From positions 248,001-312,000 of the forward strand of contig NZ_SMGD01000011.1 of the NCBI RefSeq assembly GCF_004339545.1: a stretch of DNA of 64,000 nucleotides, read 5' to 3'. The stretch comes from Celerinatantimonas diazotrophica. Its GTDB lineage: Bacteria; Pseudomonadota; Gammaproteobacteria; Enterobacterales; Celerinatantimonadaceae. Made by a program: the position numbers and the translations under genes. Positions 46,016 to 55,448 of the stretch are shown in pieces. Each line of letters starts with the position of its first letter. The stretch's first letter is position 1. The notes under the pieces were generated by a model. It was not told where the DNA came from. It worked only from the letters and a program-made list of their open reading frames with translations, and made no database searches.

Positions 46016-49000
46016 ATGTCTACGGAACAAAACCAACCCACGCATGTGACGGACTTCTCTTTCGTCAAAGCTGAACATGCGATACTGGAGTTTTGGCAGA
46101 ACAACCAAATCTTTCGTCGCTCGCTCGATCAATCCAAAGAAAAGCCCAAATTCGTTTTCTATGATGGCCCGCCATTTGCCACAGGACTACCCCACCATGG
46201 GCACCTTGTCGCATCGACGATTAAAGATATTGTTCCCCGCTATCAGAGTATGCTTGGCTATCACGTTGAACGCAGATTCGGTTGGGATTGTCATGGTTTA
46301 CCCATTGAACATGAAATCGATAAGACGCTTGGCCTATCGGCTAAAGAAACCGTCGCCAAATATGGGATCACCAAATACAACGATGAATGTCGGGGGATCG
46401 TCCAGCGTTATACCCAACAATGGCAGAAAACTATCACTCGCTTAGGGCGTTGGGTCGACTTCGAGAATGATTATCGCACCATGGAGCCTTGGTACATGGA
46501 GTCGGTATGGTGGGTTTTCAAACAGTTATGGGATAAGGGAATGGTGTATCAAGGCGAAAAAGTCGTTGCCTATTCAACCGAACTGGAAACCGTCTTATCT
46601 AACTTTGAAGCTTCATCCAACTATAAAGATGTACAAGATCCAGCGATCACTGTCCTGTTTAAACTAGAAGATGAAGAGGCCTATCTGGCTGCTTGGACGA
46701 CAACGCCCTGGACGCTACCCTCCAATTTAGCTCTATGTGTTCATCCTGACATCCACTATGTCAAAGTATTAGATGAAACCATCGAGAAAGTCATTTGGCT
46801 AGCGCAAGAGCGACTGGAAACTGCTTTAAAAGGTCATGATTTTAAAGTAGTAGCGACCGCTAAAGGAAGTGAGTTAGCCGGTAAAACGTATCAGCCCCTT
46901 TTTCCCTATTTTTCAGATCAACGAGAAAAAGGCGCCTTTAGCGTATTATCAGATGGTTACGTCTCCGTTGAGAGCGGTACAGGGATTGTCCATATGGCGC
47001 CTGCATTTGGCGAAGATGACCAACGGGTGTGCCGTGAACATGGCGTAGAGGCGAGTGTTTGTCCATTAGATGGTCGAGGGCGTTTTACTCAAGAAGTCGG
47101 GGATTTATGTGGCAGTTATGTCAAAGATGCCGATAAGACCATTATCACAACGCTGAAAGAAAAGGGGCTGTTATATCGCCAAGAGACGATAGAGCACAGC
47201 TACCCATTTTGTCCACGTTCGGATACACCGATCATCTACCGCACCATCCCTTCTTGGTATATCAAAGTCTCAGCTATACGGGATAAACTGGTTGAAAATA
47301 ATAGACAAATAAGATGGGTGCCTGACCATATTCAACGAGGTCGCATGGAAAAATGGTTAGAAAATGCCATCGACTGGGCTGTCTCCAGAAACCGCTACTG
47401 GGGAACCCCGCTGCCTATCTGGATCAACGAGACGACAGGCAACCAAATTTGCATCGGTTCAATGGCGCAGCTTGCTGAACTCACCGGGCAAAAAGTTGCT
47501 GATTTACACCGCGACCATGTCGATGATTTGACCTTCACCTTAGCGCATGAAGAAGGCGTATATCGACGGATCCCCGAGGTATTTGATTGCTGGTTTGAAT
47601 CGGGTTCCATGCCTTATGCCCAAGCCCACTATCCGTTTGAGAATAAGCAACAGTTTGAAGCCAATTTCCCCGCTTCATTCATTGCCGAAGGTGTCGATCA
47701 GACGCGGGGATGGTTTTATACCTTACAAGTGCTCAGTGAAAGTTTATTTGGCAAACCGGCATTCACAAATGTCATCGTCAACGGCATCGTCATGGCTGAA
47801 GACGGCAAAAAGATGTCGAAACGCTTAAAGAACTATACGGCCCCGGACATTCTCATGGAAGACTATGGTGCCGATGCATTACGTTTGTATCTAATCAACT
47901 CGGGACTCGTGAAAGCCGAAGAACAAAGATTCTCCGACAAGGGAGTTCAGGAGATGGTTCGGCAGGTATTACTACCTTGGTACAACGGGTTTAAATTTTT
48001 TAAAACCTACGCGGATATCGATCAATGGCAATCCACTGGGAATCTAGCCCCAGAGAATATATTGGACCAATGGATTATCTCGCGTCTTGAAACGCTAAAA
48101 GAGAAAGTGAATAACCAAATGCAAGCTTACCGTTTGTATGAGGTTGTTCCCCCGCTGTTTGAGTTTCTAGAAGATTTGACCAACTGGTATATTCGGTTAA
48201 ATCGTCCCCGCTTCTGGCAGTCACAGATGAACCCAGACAAAGAAAGTGCCTACGCGACGCTTTACGACTGTCTCAATACTTTTTCGACGCTCATGGCCCC
48301 TTTTACGCCTTTTCTATCGGAATATATCTATCAAGAACTCAAAGCCTATACCCATGAGAAAGAGCCCGCCCTATCGGTTCACTTATGTGATTATCCACAA
48401 CCCAATGCAGAGCGAAAAGATCTGGGGCTTGAGCAAAGTGTGCAGCGTTTACAACATCTGGTAGTCATGGGTCGACAAAAACGTAATGAGCTGAAAATAA
48501 AACTCAAAACACCGCTCAAACAAGCCACTGTATTGCATCGAGACGCAGCGGTGTTACAAGATATACAACGTCTATCGCCTTACATCCAATCTGAACTTAA
48601 CATCAAGTCGCTGGATTTTAGTCTCCAAGAGAGCCAATTCATTGAGCTATACGCGAAGGCTAACTTTTCTGTATTAGGTCGGCGCCTTGGTAAGCAAATG
48701 AAACACTTTGCTCATTTAATAGCGAATTTGGGTGAAGAAGAGATTAATCAGTTGCAACAACAAGGGCAATTAATGATTGATGGGCAGTGCTTTAACGAAG
48801 AAGAGATCATGATTTATCGTAAAGCCAAAGAGGGAGTTAACGCCGTCTCAGACCGATACATTTCCATGACGATTGACCCTGAACTAACCGAAGAGCTCAT
48901 TGCTGAGGGCATGGTCAGAGAAATCATCAGTCGGATCCAAAAAACTCGGAAATCATTAGCGTTAGATGTAACTGACAAAATCGAAGTCTCGATCCAAACC

Positions 49001-49159
49001 TCGCCCCAAATCCGCCAATGGATTGAAACACACGAAGCGTATCTAAAACGTGAGACATTAACACTCGCTCTCGATTTTGATTTACAAAACCAAGACGAAG
49101 GCGAACACTATGAACTAGAACTTGGTTCGGTTGATATTAAAATTAGTCCGCGCCCCTAG
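46016..49159 (+). CDS. ileS: Isoleucyl-tRNA synthetase, eukaryotic-like type 2
   Basis: Charges tRNA-Ile with isoleucine. The 1047-residue class Ia synthetase has the start PPFATGLPHHGHL with HHGH at 60-63 (HIGH motif), a CP1 editing domain with WTTTPWTLPSN near residue 227, DCWFESGSMPYAQ, and KMSKR at 599-603. The PPFATGLPH form and long C-terminal part are those of the eukaryotic/type 2 group, which is often mupirocin-resistant, rather than the ~940-residue E. coli type with a zinc-binding C-terminus. It is not next to ribF or lspA, the usual neighbours of ileS. AGAGG is 5 nt before the ATG. An attenuator leader precedes it. Confidence 0.95.
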   Translation: MSTEQNQPTHVTDFSFVKAEHAILEFWQNNQIFRRSLDQSKEKPKFVFYDGPPFATGLPHHGHLVASTIKDIVPRYQSMLGYHVERRFGWDCHGLPIEHEIDKTLGLSAKETVAKYGITKYNDECRGIVQRYTQQWQKTITRLGRWVDFENDYRTMEPWYMESVWWVFKQLWDKGMVYQGEKVVAYSTELETVLSNFEASSNYKDVQDPAITVLFKLEDEEAYLAAWTTTPWTLPSNLALCVHPDIHYVKVLDETIEKVIWLAQERLETALKGHDFKVVATAKGSELAGKTYQPLFPYFSDQREKGAFSVLSDGYVSVESGTGIVHMAPAFGEDDQRVCREHGVEASVCPLDGRGRFTQEVGDLCGSYVKDADKTIITTLKEKGLLYRQETIEHSYPFCPRSDTPIIYRTIPSWYIKVSAIRDKLVENNRQIRWVPDHIQRGRMEKWLENAIDWAVSRNRYWGTPLPIWINETTGNQICIGSMAQLAELTGQKVADLHRDHVDDLTFTLAHEEGVYRRIPEVFDCWFESGSMPYAQAHYPFENKQQFEANFPASFIAEGVDQTRGWFYTLQVLSESLFGKPAFTNVIVNGIVMAEDGKKMSKRLKNYTAPDILMEDYGADALRLYLINSGLVKAEEQRFSDKGVQEMVRQVLLPWYNGFKFFKTYADIDQWQSTGNLAPENILDQWIISRLETLKEKVNNQMQAYRLYEVVPPLFEFLEDLTNWYIRLNRPRFWQSQMNPDKESAYATLYDCLNTFSTLMAPFTPFLSEYIYQELKAYTHEKEPALSVHLCDYPQPNAERKDLGLEQSVQRLQHLVVMGRQKRNELKIKLKTPLKQATVLHRDAAVLQDIQRLSPYIQSELNIKSLDFSLQESQFIELYAKANFSVLGRRLGKQMKHFAHLIANLGEEEINQLQQQGQLMIDGQCFNEEEIMIYRKAKEGVNAVSDRYISMTIDPELTEELIAEGMVREIISRIQKTRKSLALDVTDKIEVSIQTSPQIRQWIETHEAYLKRETLTLALDFDLQNQDEGEHYELELGSVDIKISPRP

Positions 49160-49165
49160 GTGAAT

Positions 49166-49198
49166 AGAGCGCCACTTCCAAGCCTTAAGTGGCGCTCT
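49166..49198 (+). terminator. Hairpin after ileS
   Basis: AGAGCGCCACTT (49166-49177) pairs with AAGTGGCGCTCT (49187-49198) around a 9-nt loop, a perfect 12-bp stem. There is no T run after it on plus, so it may be a weaker or bidirectional terminator. Confidence 0.6.
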
Positions 49199-49267
49199 CA
49201 CACAATGCTATCGGCTTAATCATCCGATTTATTTGTCGAGTCATCGAAATCGTACACATAACCAGCC

Positions 49268-49768
49268 TTATTGCTCTGGTTCGTTTTCTTCGTGTACCAA
49301 AACCTTGCGCAGCAAATCGGCGAGTTGCCCTTGTTCTTGAGCGGTCAGTCTCGTGAGCATGTGGGTCATATTAGCGACGTGAGCATCTAACGCCGTATCG
49401 ATCAATGCTTTCCCTTCTGCCGTCAAAATAACTTTACAGCTGCGTCGATCATGTTCACTTGAGAGACGCTGAACTGCCCCTTCTTTTACCAATTGCTCCA
49501 AACGCGTACTGACTGCGCCAGAAGAAAGCATCAATGTTTTATATAACTCTGTGGGTGTGATACCGGCCGGATTGCTGCGCCGGATCGTAGCTAAGATATC
49601 AAATTCGATTCGGCTCAATCCATGATCTTTAAAGACCCGATCCAATTTCGTTTCCCAAATCTTGCTGGTGCGCTGTAAACGACCAACCACGCCCATCACA
49701 GAACAATCCAGATCAGGCCGAGCCTGCTTCCATTGCTTAAGAATGGAATCGACACTATCTGCTGGCAT
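49268..49768 (-). CDS. MarR-family transcriptional regulator
   Basis: A 166-residue winged-helix protein with FDILATIRRSNPAGITPTELYKTLMLSSGAVSTRLEQLVKEGAVQRLSSEHDRRSCKVILTAEG, the MarR core (about residues 55-120). Divergent from an EamA transporter (49890) across 121 bp containing A/T-rich palindromes, which suggests direct control of the exporter and itself. Confidence 0.93.
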   Translation of the reverse strand: MPADSVDSILKQWKQARPDLDCSVMGVVGRLQRTSKIWETKLDRVFKDHGLSRIEFDILATIRRSNPAGITPTELYKTLMLSSGAVSTRLEQLVKEGAVQRLSSEHDRRSCKVILTAEGKALIDTALDAHVANMTHMLTRLTAQEQGQLADLLRKVLVHEENEPEQ

Positions 49769-49786
49769 TTTGTCTCCTTGGTAAAA

Positions 49787-49865
49787 ATCTTTTTAAAAAG
49801 ATACTTGATCATAAACAAAAAGCAAATTACTTTATAAAAAGTATCTTTTACGTGAAATACTTTTT
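49787..49865. promoter_or_regulatory. Operator palindromes between marR-type gene and EamA gene
   Basis: A perfect 16-bp palindrome ATCTTTTTAAAAAGAT (49787-49802) lies next to the MarR gene, and AAAAAGTAT (49836-49844) with ATACTTTTT (49857-49865) forms an interrupted inverted repeat next to the EamA gene. These are probable MarR-type binding sites or overlap both promoters. Confidence 0.55.
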
Positions 49866-49889
49866 TAGAAGATTTATTAAGGTGCAAAT

Positions 49890-50762
49890 ATGCAAGCATT
49901 TAATCAACTTAAGAACATCGGTTTAACCGCGATTGCTCCACTGGTATGGGGCAGCACTTATATTGTGACCACACAGCTACTGCCACCAGATAGCCCATTG
50001 CTTGCTGCCACTCTTCGTGCACTGCCAGCAGGTTTATTTTTAGTTCTGATTAGCAAAGCATTTCCGAGTCGAAAATGGTTACTACGGCTAGCATTACTTG
50101 GCTTTTTAAACATTGGGTTATTCTTCTACTGCCTATTTTTTGCGGCAACTTATTTACCGGGAGGAATTGCCGCGATCGTGATGTCGATGCAACCGGTTGT
50201 CGTGATCCTACTGAGCTGGAAATGGCTTAATTCTGAGCTCTCATCCAATCAGCTGCTTGCCTGTCTATTCGGGATCTCTGGGGTCATTTTATTGGTCACC
50301 AACAACACCGCTCAGATTAATTTAATAGGCGTATCGGTCGCCTCAGTCGGCACACTAAGTATGGCCTCTGGTGTGGTTCTGACTAAAAAATGGGGAAGAC
50401 CCAACAATATGACACTACTGGGCTTTACTGGATGGCAGTTACTATTAGGCGGCACGATGCTACTTCCGGTAGCATTAGAAGTCGAAGGGTTACCAGAACA
50501 TTTAAGTCTATCCAATTATATGGGCTACCTTTATTTGTGTATCATCGGGGCAATCGTCAGTTATTCCCTATGGTTTCGAGGGATAGAAAAACTCCCACCC
50601 ATCACTATCTCATTTATTGGTTTTCTCAGTAGCGTATCAGCCTGTATATTGGGTTATATCGTGCTCGATCAAACCCTAACTTGGTTGCAACTATTAGGTG
50701 CACTCTTTATTTTTGTCGCTATCATTCAGGCCGCTCCTCGAGCACGCCGCCATCCACGCTAA
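49890..50762 (+). CDS. EamA/DMT-family transporter, MarR-controlled
   Basis: A 290-residue, ten-helix DMT protein. The N-terminal half has IAPLVWGSTYIVTTQLLPP and GGIAAIVMSMQPVVVILLSWKWLN; the second EamA repeat starts near VGTLSMASGVVLTKKWG. The ribosome site AAGG is 7 nt before the ATG. Divergent MarR gene indicates ligand-responsive expression. Substrate unknown. Confidence 0.92.
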   Translation: MQAFNQLKNIGLTAIAPLVWGSTYIVTTQLLPPDSPLLAATLRALPAGLFLVLISKAFPSRKWLLRLALLGFLNIGLFFYCLFFAATYLPGGIAAIVMSMQPVVVILLSWKWLNSELSSNQLLACLFGISGVILLVTNNTAQINLIGVSVASVGTLSMASGVVLTKKWGRPNNMTLLGFTGWQLLLGGTMLLPVALEVEGLPEHLSLSNYMGYLYLCIIGAIVSYSLWFRGIEKLPPITISFIGFLSSVSACILGYIVLDQTLTWLQLLGALFIFVAIIQAAPRARRHPR

Positions 50763-51070
50763 GATGCTTCAATGATATTGGACAAACATTTTACCAATTG
50801 TAGAGCAACCCAAACGGTTAAAATATCCATATATCGTTGATATCCATCCCGATTGTTTCGATAAAGTGGAGCATGAAAATATGCATCAATAGATGTGGCC
50901 CATATTCCACTTGCAGCCAATCGGGTTCTACCCGCATTTTACGGACATATCGATAAAGAGGCATACTATTCTTAAGAGTTCGTTGGGCCGTGTGATATAG
51001 TCGATTTAGTTGCAACTATCTCAAATGGATGGATTTCCATCCTCATCAAGGATACGCGTAAAAGGGTATA
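50763..51070. other. Intergenic region before a GNAT gene
   Basis: 308 bp. A 65-codon minus frame (50818-51015) has a few plausible residues but no ribosome site, motif or neighbour, and I do not annotate it. Otherwise nothing seen. Confidence 0.5.
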
Positions 51071-51622
51071 ATGATGCACTCCAAAGACGTTACATTAATG
51101 CCAGTTCACCCTGATGAGCGACTTGCCTTCAGAGACCAGTTAAAGTCGGCATTTACGGAGGCAGTGGTTAAAGAGTTTGGCTCGCAGCACGGCAAACCAA
51201 TTCCTACTAATGAAGACATCTGGTCGACATTCCAAGTCAAAGACACCGCTATCTATCATATTTTCGCGGATGGCAAACCTGTCGGTGGTGCAGTTTTACT
51301 ACTTGATAAAAAAAGGCAACATCATTCGCTCGAGTGGTTTTTTATTGACTCAGACCATCATAATCAAGGGCTAGGCGTTGCTGCCTGGCAAGCCATAGAG
51401 GCCGCCTACCCCGCCACAAAGATCTGGCGCACAGCAACCCCCTATTTTGAAAAGAGGAACATCCACTTCTATCTTAACAAGTGTGGTTTCAAGATCGTTG
51501 AATTTTACAATCGATATCACCCCGATACCACCTTTCCGACCGATCTTAGCAACTATGGCCCGACTGACCTGTATGAATATGAATTCTTCATGTTTGAGAA
51601 AGTGATGGATCGCTCTGAATAA
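51071..51622 (+). CDS. GNAT-family N-acetyltransferase
   Basis: A 183-residue acetyltransferase with LEWFFIDSDHHNQGLGVAAWQAIEAAYP (about residues 95-120; Q-x-x-G-x-G/A reads HNQGLGVA) and FYLNKCGFKIVEFYN. AAAAGGG precedes the ATG pair. It stands alone; substrate unknown. Confidence 0.88.
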   Translation: MMHSKDVTLMPVHPDERLAFRDQLKSAFTEAVVKEFGSQHGKPIPTNEDIWSTFQVKDTAIYHIFADGKPVGGAVLLLDKKRQHHSLEWFFIDSDHHNQGLGVAAWQAIEAAYPATKIWRTATPYFEKRNIHFYLNKCGFKIVEFYNRYHPDTTFPTDLSNYGPTDLYEYEFFMFEKVMDRSE

Positions 51623-51825
51623 TCACTAAAGTCACTTGCTTACATTCCTGTGACATCTATCAGGCGGAACCGGAACGACCTTTGCTCCCTCATCAATGAA
51701 CAGAGAGAGTGCTTAACACTTCAACCCTTTCTCTATTCAACAAATATCTTAGCCCTCTTCATTGGGCAGAAATCATAATTAATTCTATAGTTAGGTAAAC
51801 AATGGATGTCATGGTTTAAAAATAT

Positions 51826-53418
51826 ATGATGAAAATCAGCTCGAAACTCTACCTTAGTATTAGCATTCTTATCTCTCTAGTGGTGGTTAACTATTGGATA
51901 AGTTACTCAGGCATCAGCAAATTAATTAATGCGATTGAGTTTGTGACTGGTCCAGCGTGGTCAACTGCTGACGGCGCCATGGAAGGAACTATTGGCTTAC
52001 AAGGTCAATTAATCGAATTACAACGATTCGCGTCTGGTGAAATAACCAAATCTAAAACTTTAGAGTCATTAAGTGAACCCACCGCTTTAACCACTGAATC
52101 TTTCCAGCGGTTAAAGGAAGCGGGGTTAATTGAGCCCAGTAAAACCAAGCAGTTAGATGTTTACTTGGACAAATTTGAAAGTAGTAAAAATACTTTACTC
52201 AATGCCAGTGATAAAAATAGACATGAAGCTTTAAGTACACTACTCACTCATTTTGACGATATGCAACATTTTATCGGTGACCTAGAGGAATCCGGCGATG
52301 CAAAAGTTGAGAAAACAGCTGTCGAGCTGCAGAGCACGATAGCTAGCATAAAAAACTATTCTCTTCTGGTGTTAGGCGCAGCCATTTTAATTGCGATTGC
52401 GGTCGTGATAACTGTCAAAAAATTAGTGATCAAACCACTCCACTTAATGATTACCCGAATTGCTTCACTAGGCAGTTCAAGTGGTAATTTGAATACTAAG
52501 TTAGAAGTCAAAAGTAATGATGAAATTGGCATATTAGCAAGCCATATCAATCACTTTATCGATGTGGTTTTTAAAATCGTTAACACCGTTGATGAAACCA
52601 TCCGAAACACAACTCGGCTTGCCGATTCCATCGGCGATAACCTCCATCAAATTGATGAACGAGCCCGCAGACAGAACCACGATACCAGTCAAGTAGCCAC
52701 ATCGATACAAGATATGAGCCGCTCATTAAGTGAAGTGGCAGAATCAACCAATCAGACACTCAATAGTGCAACCCAAGTACAAGAACGTTCAGCCACAGGG
52801 CAAAAAACGCTAGAAAGTACCGTCAAATCTCTGGATGAAGTCGTTAGTTCAATGACGCAAGCCTCAGGTGTGATCAGTACTCTGGAAGAAGATGGGCAAA
52901 ATATTGGCTCAGTTTTGGAGGTGATTCGAAGTATTGCTGAACAAACCAATTTACTGGCGCTCAATGCTGCAATTGAAGCCGCACGAGCTGGGGAATCTGG
53001 ACGTGGCTTTGCGGTTGTCGCAGATGAAGTTCGCAACCTGGCCAATCGTACCCATACTTCAACCATTGAGATTCAAACCGTTGTTGAACGCATTCAAAAA
53101 GGTTCAAGTAGTGCAGCTACTGCAATGAGAGACTCGCAAGAATTAACCAATAAAGTATCATCAGAGGCACAAAGTGCCATGGTATTATTCGATGAAATTA
53201 TCGCTGCGATTAATGACTTTAGCCAATCGAACCAAGACATAACTGCGAAAACCAATGAGCAAAGCCAATTATCTCTCGATTTGAATCACCGAATTGATAA
53301 TATCGCTAGCAATGCCAGCGAAAATGCAGATTTAACAAAAGCCTGTGTCGAAGTGAAAGAACAACTTTTAGTACAGGTGGGTACTTTAAAACAGCAAATT
53401 CAACGCTTTGGCGTATAA
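51826..53418 (+). CDS. Methyl-accepting chemotaxis protein
   Basis: A 530-residue chemoreceptor. TM1 is about residues 8-24, a short periplasmic helical region (about 25-175) follows, TM2 is about 176-198, then HAMP and a cytoplasmic coiled coil with the conserved tip [19 protein letters not shown] near residue 372. A second ATG follows at 51829. It differs from the chemoreceptor at 7460 in its smaller sensor region. Confidence 0.93.
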   Translation: MMKISSKLYLSISILISLVVVNYWISYSGISKLINAIEFVTGPAWSTADGAMEGTIGLQGQLIELQRFASGEITKSKTLESLSEPTALTTESFQRLKEAGLIEPSKTKQLDVYLDKFESSKNTLLNASDKNRHEALSTLLTHFDDMQHFIGDLEESGDAKVEKTAVELQSTIASIKNYSLLVLGAAILIAIAVVITVKKLVIKPLHLMITRIASLGSSSGNLNTKLEVKSNDEIGILASHINHFIDVVFKIVNTVDETIRNTTRLADSIGDNLHQIDERARRQNHDTSQVATSIQDMSRSLSEVAESTNQTLNSATQVQERSATGQKTLESTVKSLDEVVSSMTQASGVISTLEEDGQNIGSVLEVIRSIAEQTNLLALNAAIEAARAGESGRGFAVVADEVRNLANRTHTSTIEIQTVVERIQKGSSSAATAMRDSQELTNKVSSEAQSAMVLFDEIIAAINDFSQSNQDITAKTNEQSQLSLDLNHRIDNIASNASENADLTKACVEVKEQLLVQVGTLKQQIQRFGV

Positions 53419-53958
53419 ACTATTATCTTAGCTGCATAGCCAAAGCATAAAAATTTTCTTCATGTTGCACGATGGATGGGGAATGATTGTTTGATGTTTC
53501 ACGATGCAATTGCAAGATTTTCCCATTTAAAACAGGATCTTGTATTGCTCAACTGACACCCATGGCAAGACATTGAGATGATGGATACCTTATATCCTTC
53601 AAGTCCCAAACTATGAATGTTCACCATGTAAACGCCAATGACAGGCACACTCGAGCCGAACATCTGCTCAATCAAATAGACTTCCCGGTCAAGTTGTGCC
53701 CTGACACGGGCGACGATCATAATAAAAATAATGCGGCAGTATAACCCATGCCATTCAAACCAAGACGAACCATTGCCCCCCAATGATTATTGATGTTTTG
53801 AGCGATCGGTTGAATAGCTCACGTGTTAAATAGCCGTTAGAAATGGACACAGTACGGATAAATTCAAAATAAGAGGATAAAACCGGAATATTTCAATCCT
53901 TAATGCTTGCAAGTCAATATTGCGGATCAACGAATGCAATTAACTTAAACAAATCTAC
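53419..53958. other. Non-coding region after the chemoreceptor gene
   Basis: 540 bp. A 94-codon minus frame (53499-53783) contains VYLIEQMFGSSVPVIGVYMVNIHSLGL but is not recognised and lacks a clear start; it may be decayed coding DNA. No terminator or repeat seen. Confidence 0.4.
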
Positions 53959-54279
53959 CTAAGCACGAAATACCACCAGATTGAGCAGTAAAAATACCGC
54001 CATACTAACGACCGTTGTGAGCAACACATTCTTCGTTTTCCACGCCAAAAATCCAGCTAACAGAGCAGCCCAGATATACGGATTCGTTCGATCTAGCCAC
54101 AACAGTTTGTCATGCGTAAATACAATCGGTGCCCAGATAGCTGTCAGCACTGCCGGTCCCGAATACCTCAATAGCCGCTGTAAGCTAGGCCTTAAGCGTA
54201 CAGGCAATTTAGGTTCTAGAAAAAGATAACGGCTGAGGAAAACCAATGCAGCCATAGCCAGTATGGATAACATAATCAT
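53959..54279 (-). CDS. azlD: Branched-chain amino acid exporter, small subunit
   Basis: A 106-residue AzlD-family protein with four hydrophobic segments, RYLFLEPKLPVRLRPSLQRLLRYSGPAVLTAIWAP and AALLAGFLAWKTKNVLLTTVVSMAVF. It overlaps the azlC stop by an ATGA, so the pair is translationally coupled. AzlCD-type (LIV-E, BrnFE) pairs export Leu, Ile, Val and Met. Confidence 0.93.
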   Translation of the reverse strand: MIMLSILAMAALVFLSRYLFLEPKLPVRLRPSLQRLLRYSGPAVLTAIWAPIVFTHDKLLWLDRTNPYIWAALLAGFLAWKTKNVLLTTVVSMAVFLLLNLVVFRA

Positions 54280-54998
54280 GACCGTTCCTCTTGCAGTCGT
54301 TCAGTCGCGTAACCTGCAATCATTGCACCAACACTCGCAATGATTAGCCCCCCATTCACATGGGCCACAGTTAGGCCTACAGACAGCACCATTGCGACCA
54401 AGACCGACACAACGACTGGTAAGCTCTTGATATTCGGCACGACGATGGCTATAAACGTCGCAGCAACCGCAAAATCTAGTCCGAATTCGTTCAACGCACT
54501 GATTTGACTCCCCACCACAATGCCAAATAACGTTGCGAAGTTCCAAACCAGATAGAAACTTAAACCAGCCCCGAGCGCGAACCATCGGTTAAATTGTTGT
54601 TCATTCCGGTGACTACATACAGCAAACAGTTCATCGGTTAACAAAAAACCGAGAATAAGTCGCCAACGGATGGGCAGCGGGCTTATTTTATCGCGCATCG
54701 ACACGCTATAGAGAAAATGACGTGAGGTTATAAACAGCGTTGTGAGCAATAGTGTCATCAGCCCTGCTCCTGCTTTGATCATACCGATCGCAACTAATTG
54801 TGCTGAGCCAGCAAATAAAATCGCAGATAATCCCTGACTTTCAAATGGATTCAACCCAGCATCGATAGCGAATGAACCAGCGAGCACTCCCCAAGGCAAA
54901 ACAGCCACACTCAACGGCAACATGGCAATGGTTCCTTGCCAGAGACAACGCAATTTAGATTCACTGAAAGAATACTTCGGAGAAATGGAACTATTCAT
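54276..54998 (-). CDS. azlC: Branched-chain amino acid exporter, large subunit
   Basis: A 240-residue AzlC-family membrane protein; the ATG at 54998 has AGGA 8 nt upstream (a further in-frame GTG at 55019 would add 7 residues). Family blocks are LPLSVAVLPWGVLAGSFAIDAGL, SAILFAGSAQLVAIG, ITSRHFLYSVSMR and FLLTDELFAV. Works with the overlapping azlD. It lies about 5 kb from the isoleucine-attenuated ileS, but no shared regulation is visible. Confidence 0.94.
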   Translation of the reverse strand: MNSSISPKYSFSESKLRCLWQGTIAMLPLSVAVLPWGVLAGSFAIDAGLNPFESQGLSAILFAGSAQLVAIGMIKAGAGLMTLLLTTLFITSRHFLYSVSMRDKISPLPIRWRLILGFLLTDELFAVCSHRNEQQFNRWFALGAGLSFYLVWNFATLFGIVVGSQISALNEFGLDFAVAATFIAIVVPNIKSLPVVVSVLVAMVLSVGLTVAHVNGGLIIASVGAMIAGYATERLQEERS

Positions 54999-55182
54999 AA
55001 AATCATCCTGACTTTGCACTCTGCATTATATACGACGGATGCGGTTTGCAGCCGAAATCGATTAAATCATAACATCCATCCCTGAGGCACATTCTTGTAT
55101 AAAATTGCGATCTAAAATGATTTCCACCACTTCACGGAACACAAACTGGGGTGTTATTTCCGCCGCTTAGTAGGAATAGTCG

Positions 55183-55341
55183 ATGCGCCATAGTCGTTTA
55201 TTGCTTTCTCGTCCTTTCATTCCGCTTCATTATTTGATGGGCGTGTTGCTCATGAACGCATACGCCGAAGACCCACCAAACAATCACACTTACGAGCTGC
55301 TTATTTTTAAGTTGTCGCAAACAACATATAAAATAAGTTAA
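55183..55341 (+). CDS. Possible small exported protein (52 aa)
   Basis: ATG at 55183 with TAGGA about 8 nt upstream. The product has a basic N-terminus, a hydrophobic stretch and a probable signal-peptidase site AYA-ED after residue 28, leaving a 24-residue mature part ending TTYKIS. It could instead be the start of a gene truncated by deletion. No family recognised. Confidence 0.3.
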   Translation: MRHSRLLLSRPFIPLHYLMGVLLMNAYAEDPPNNHTYELLIFKLSQTTYKIS

Positions 55342-55448
55342 GGAAAGATAAAGCACATCAAAAAAGGGAAAATAAAGAGGGCAAGCAAAGCTATAAGCAA
55401 TATATACCAAGGCGAAGACAGTGTGTCAGTGTCCCTGCAATCAGGGAT

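Noticed and set aside
50818-51015. 65-codon minus frame before a GNAT gene
   Set aside because: No ribosome site or family resemblance; likely chance.
53499-53783. 94-codon minus frame after the second chemoreceptor
   Set aside because: Some protein-like stretches but no start signal or recognised family; noted only as possible decayed DNA.
55198-55410. 70-codon minus frame between azlC and citG
   Set aside because: Antisense to the 52-aa plus frame, no ribosome site, low-complexity hydrophobic translation.
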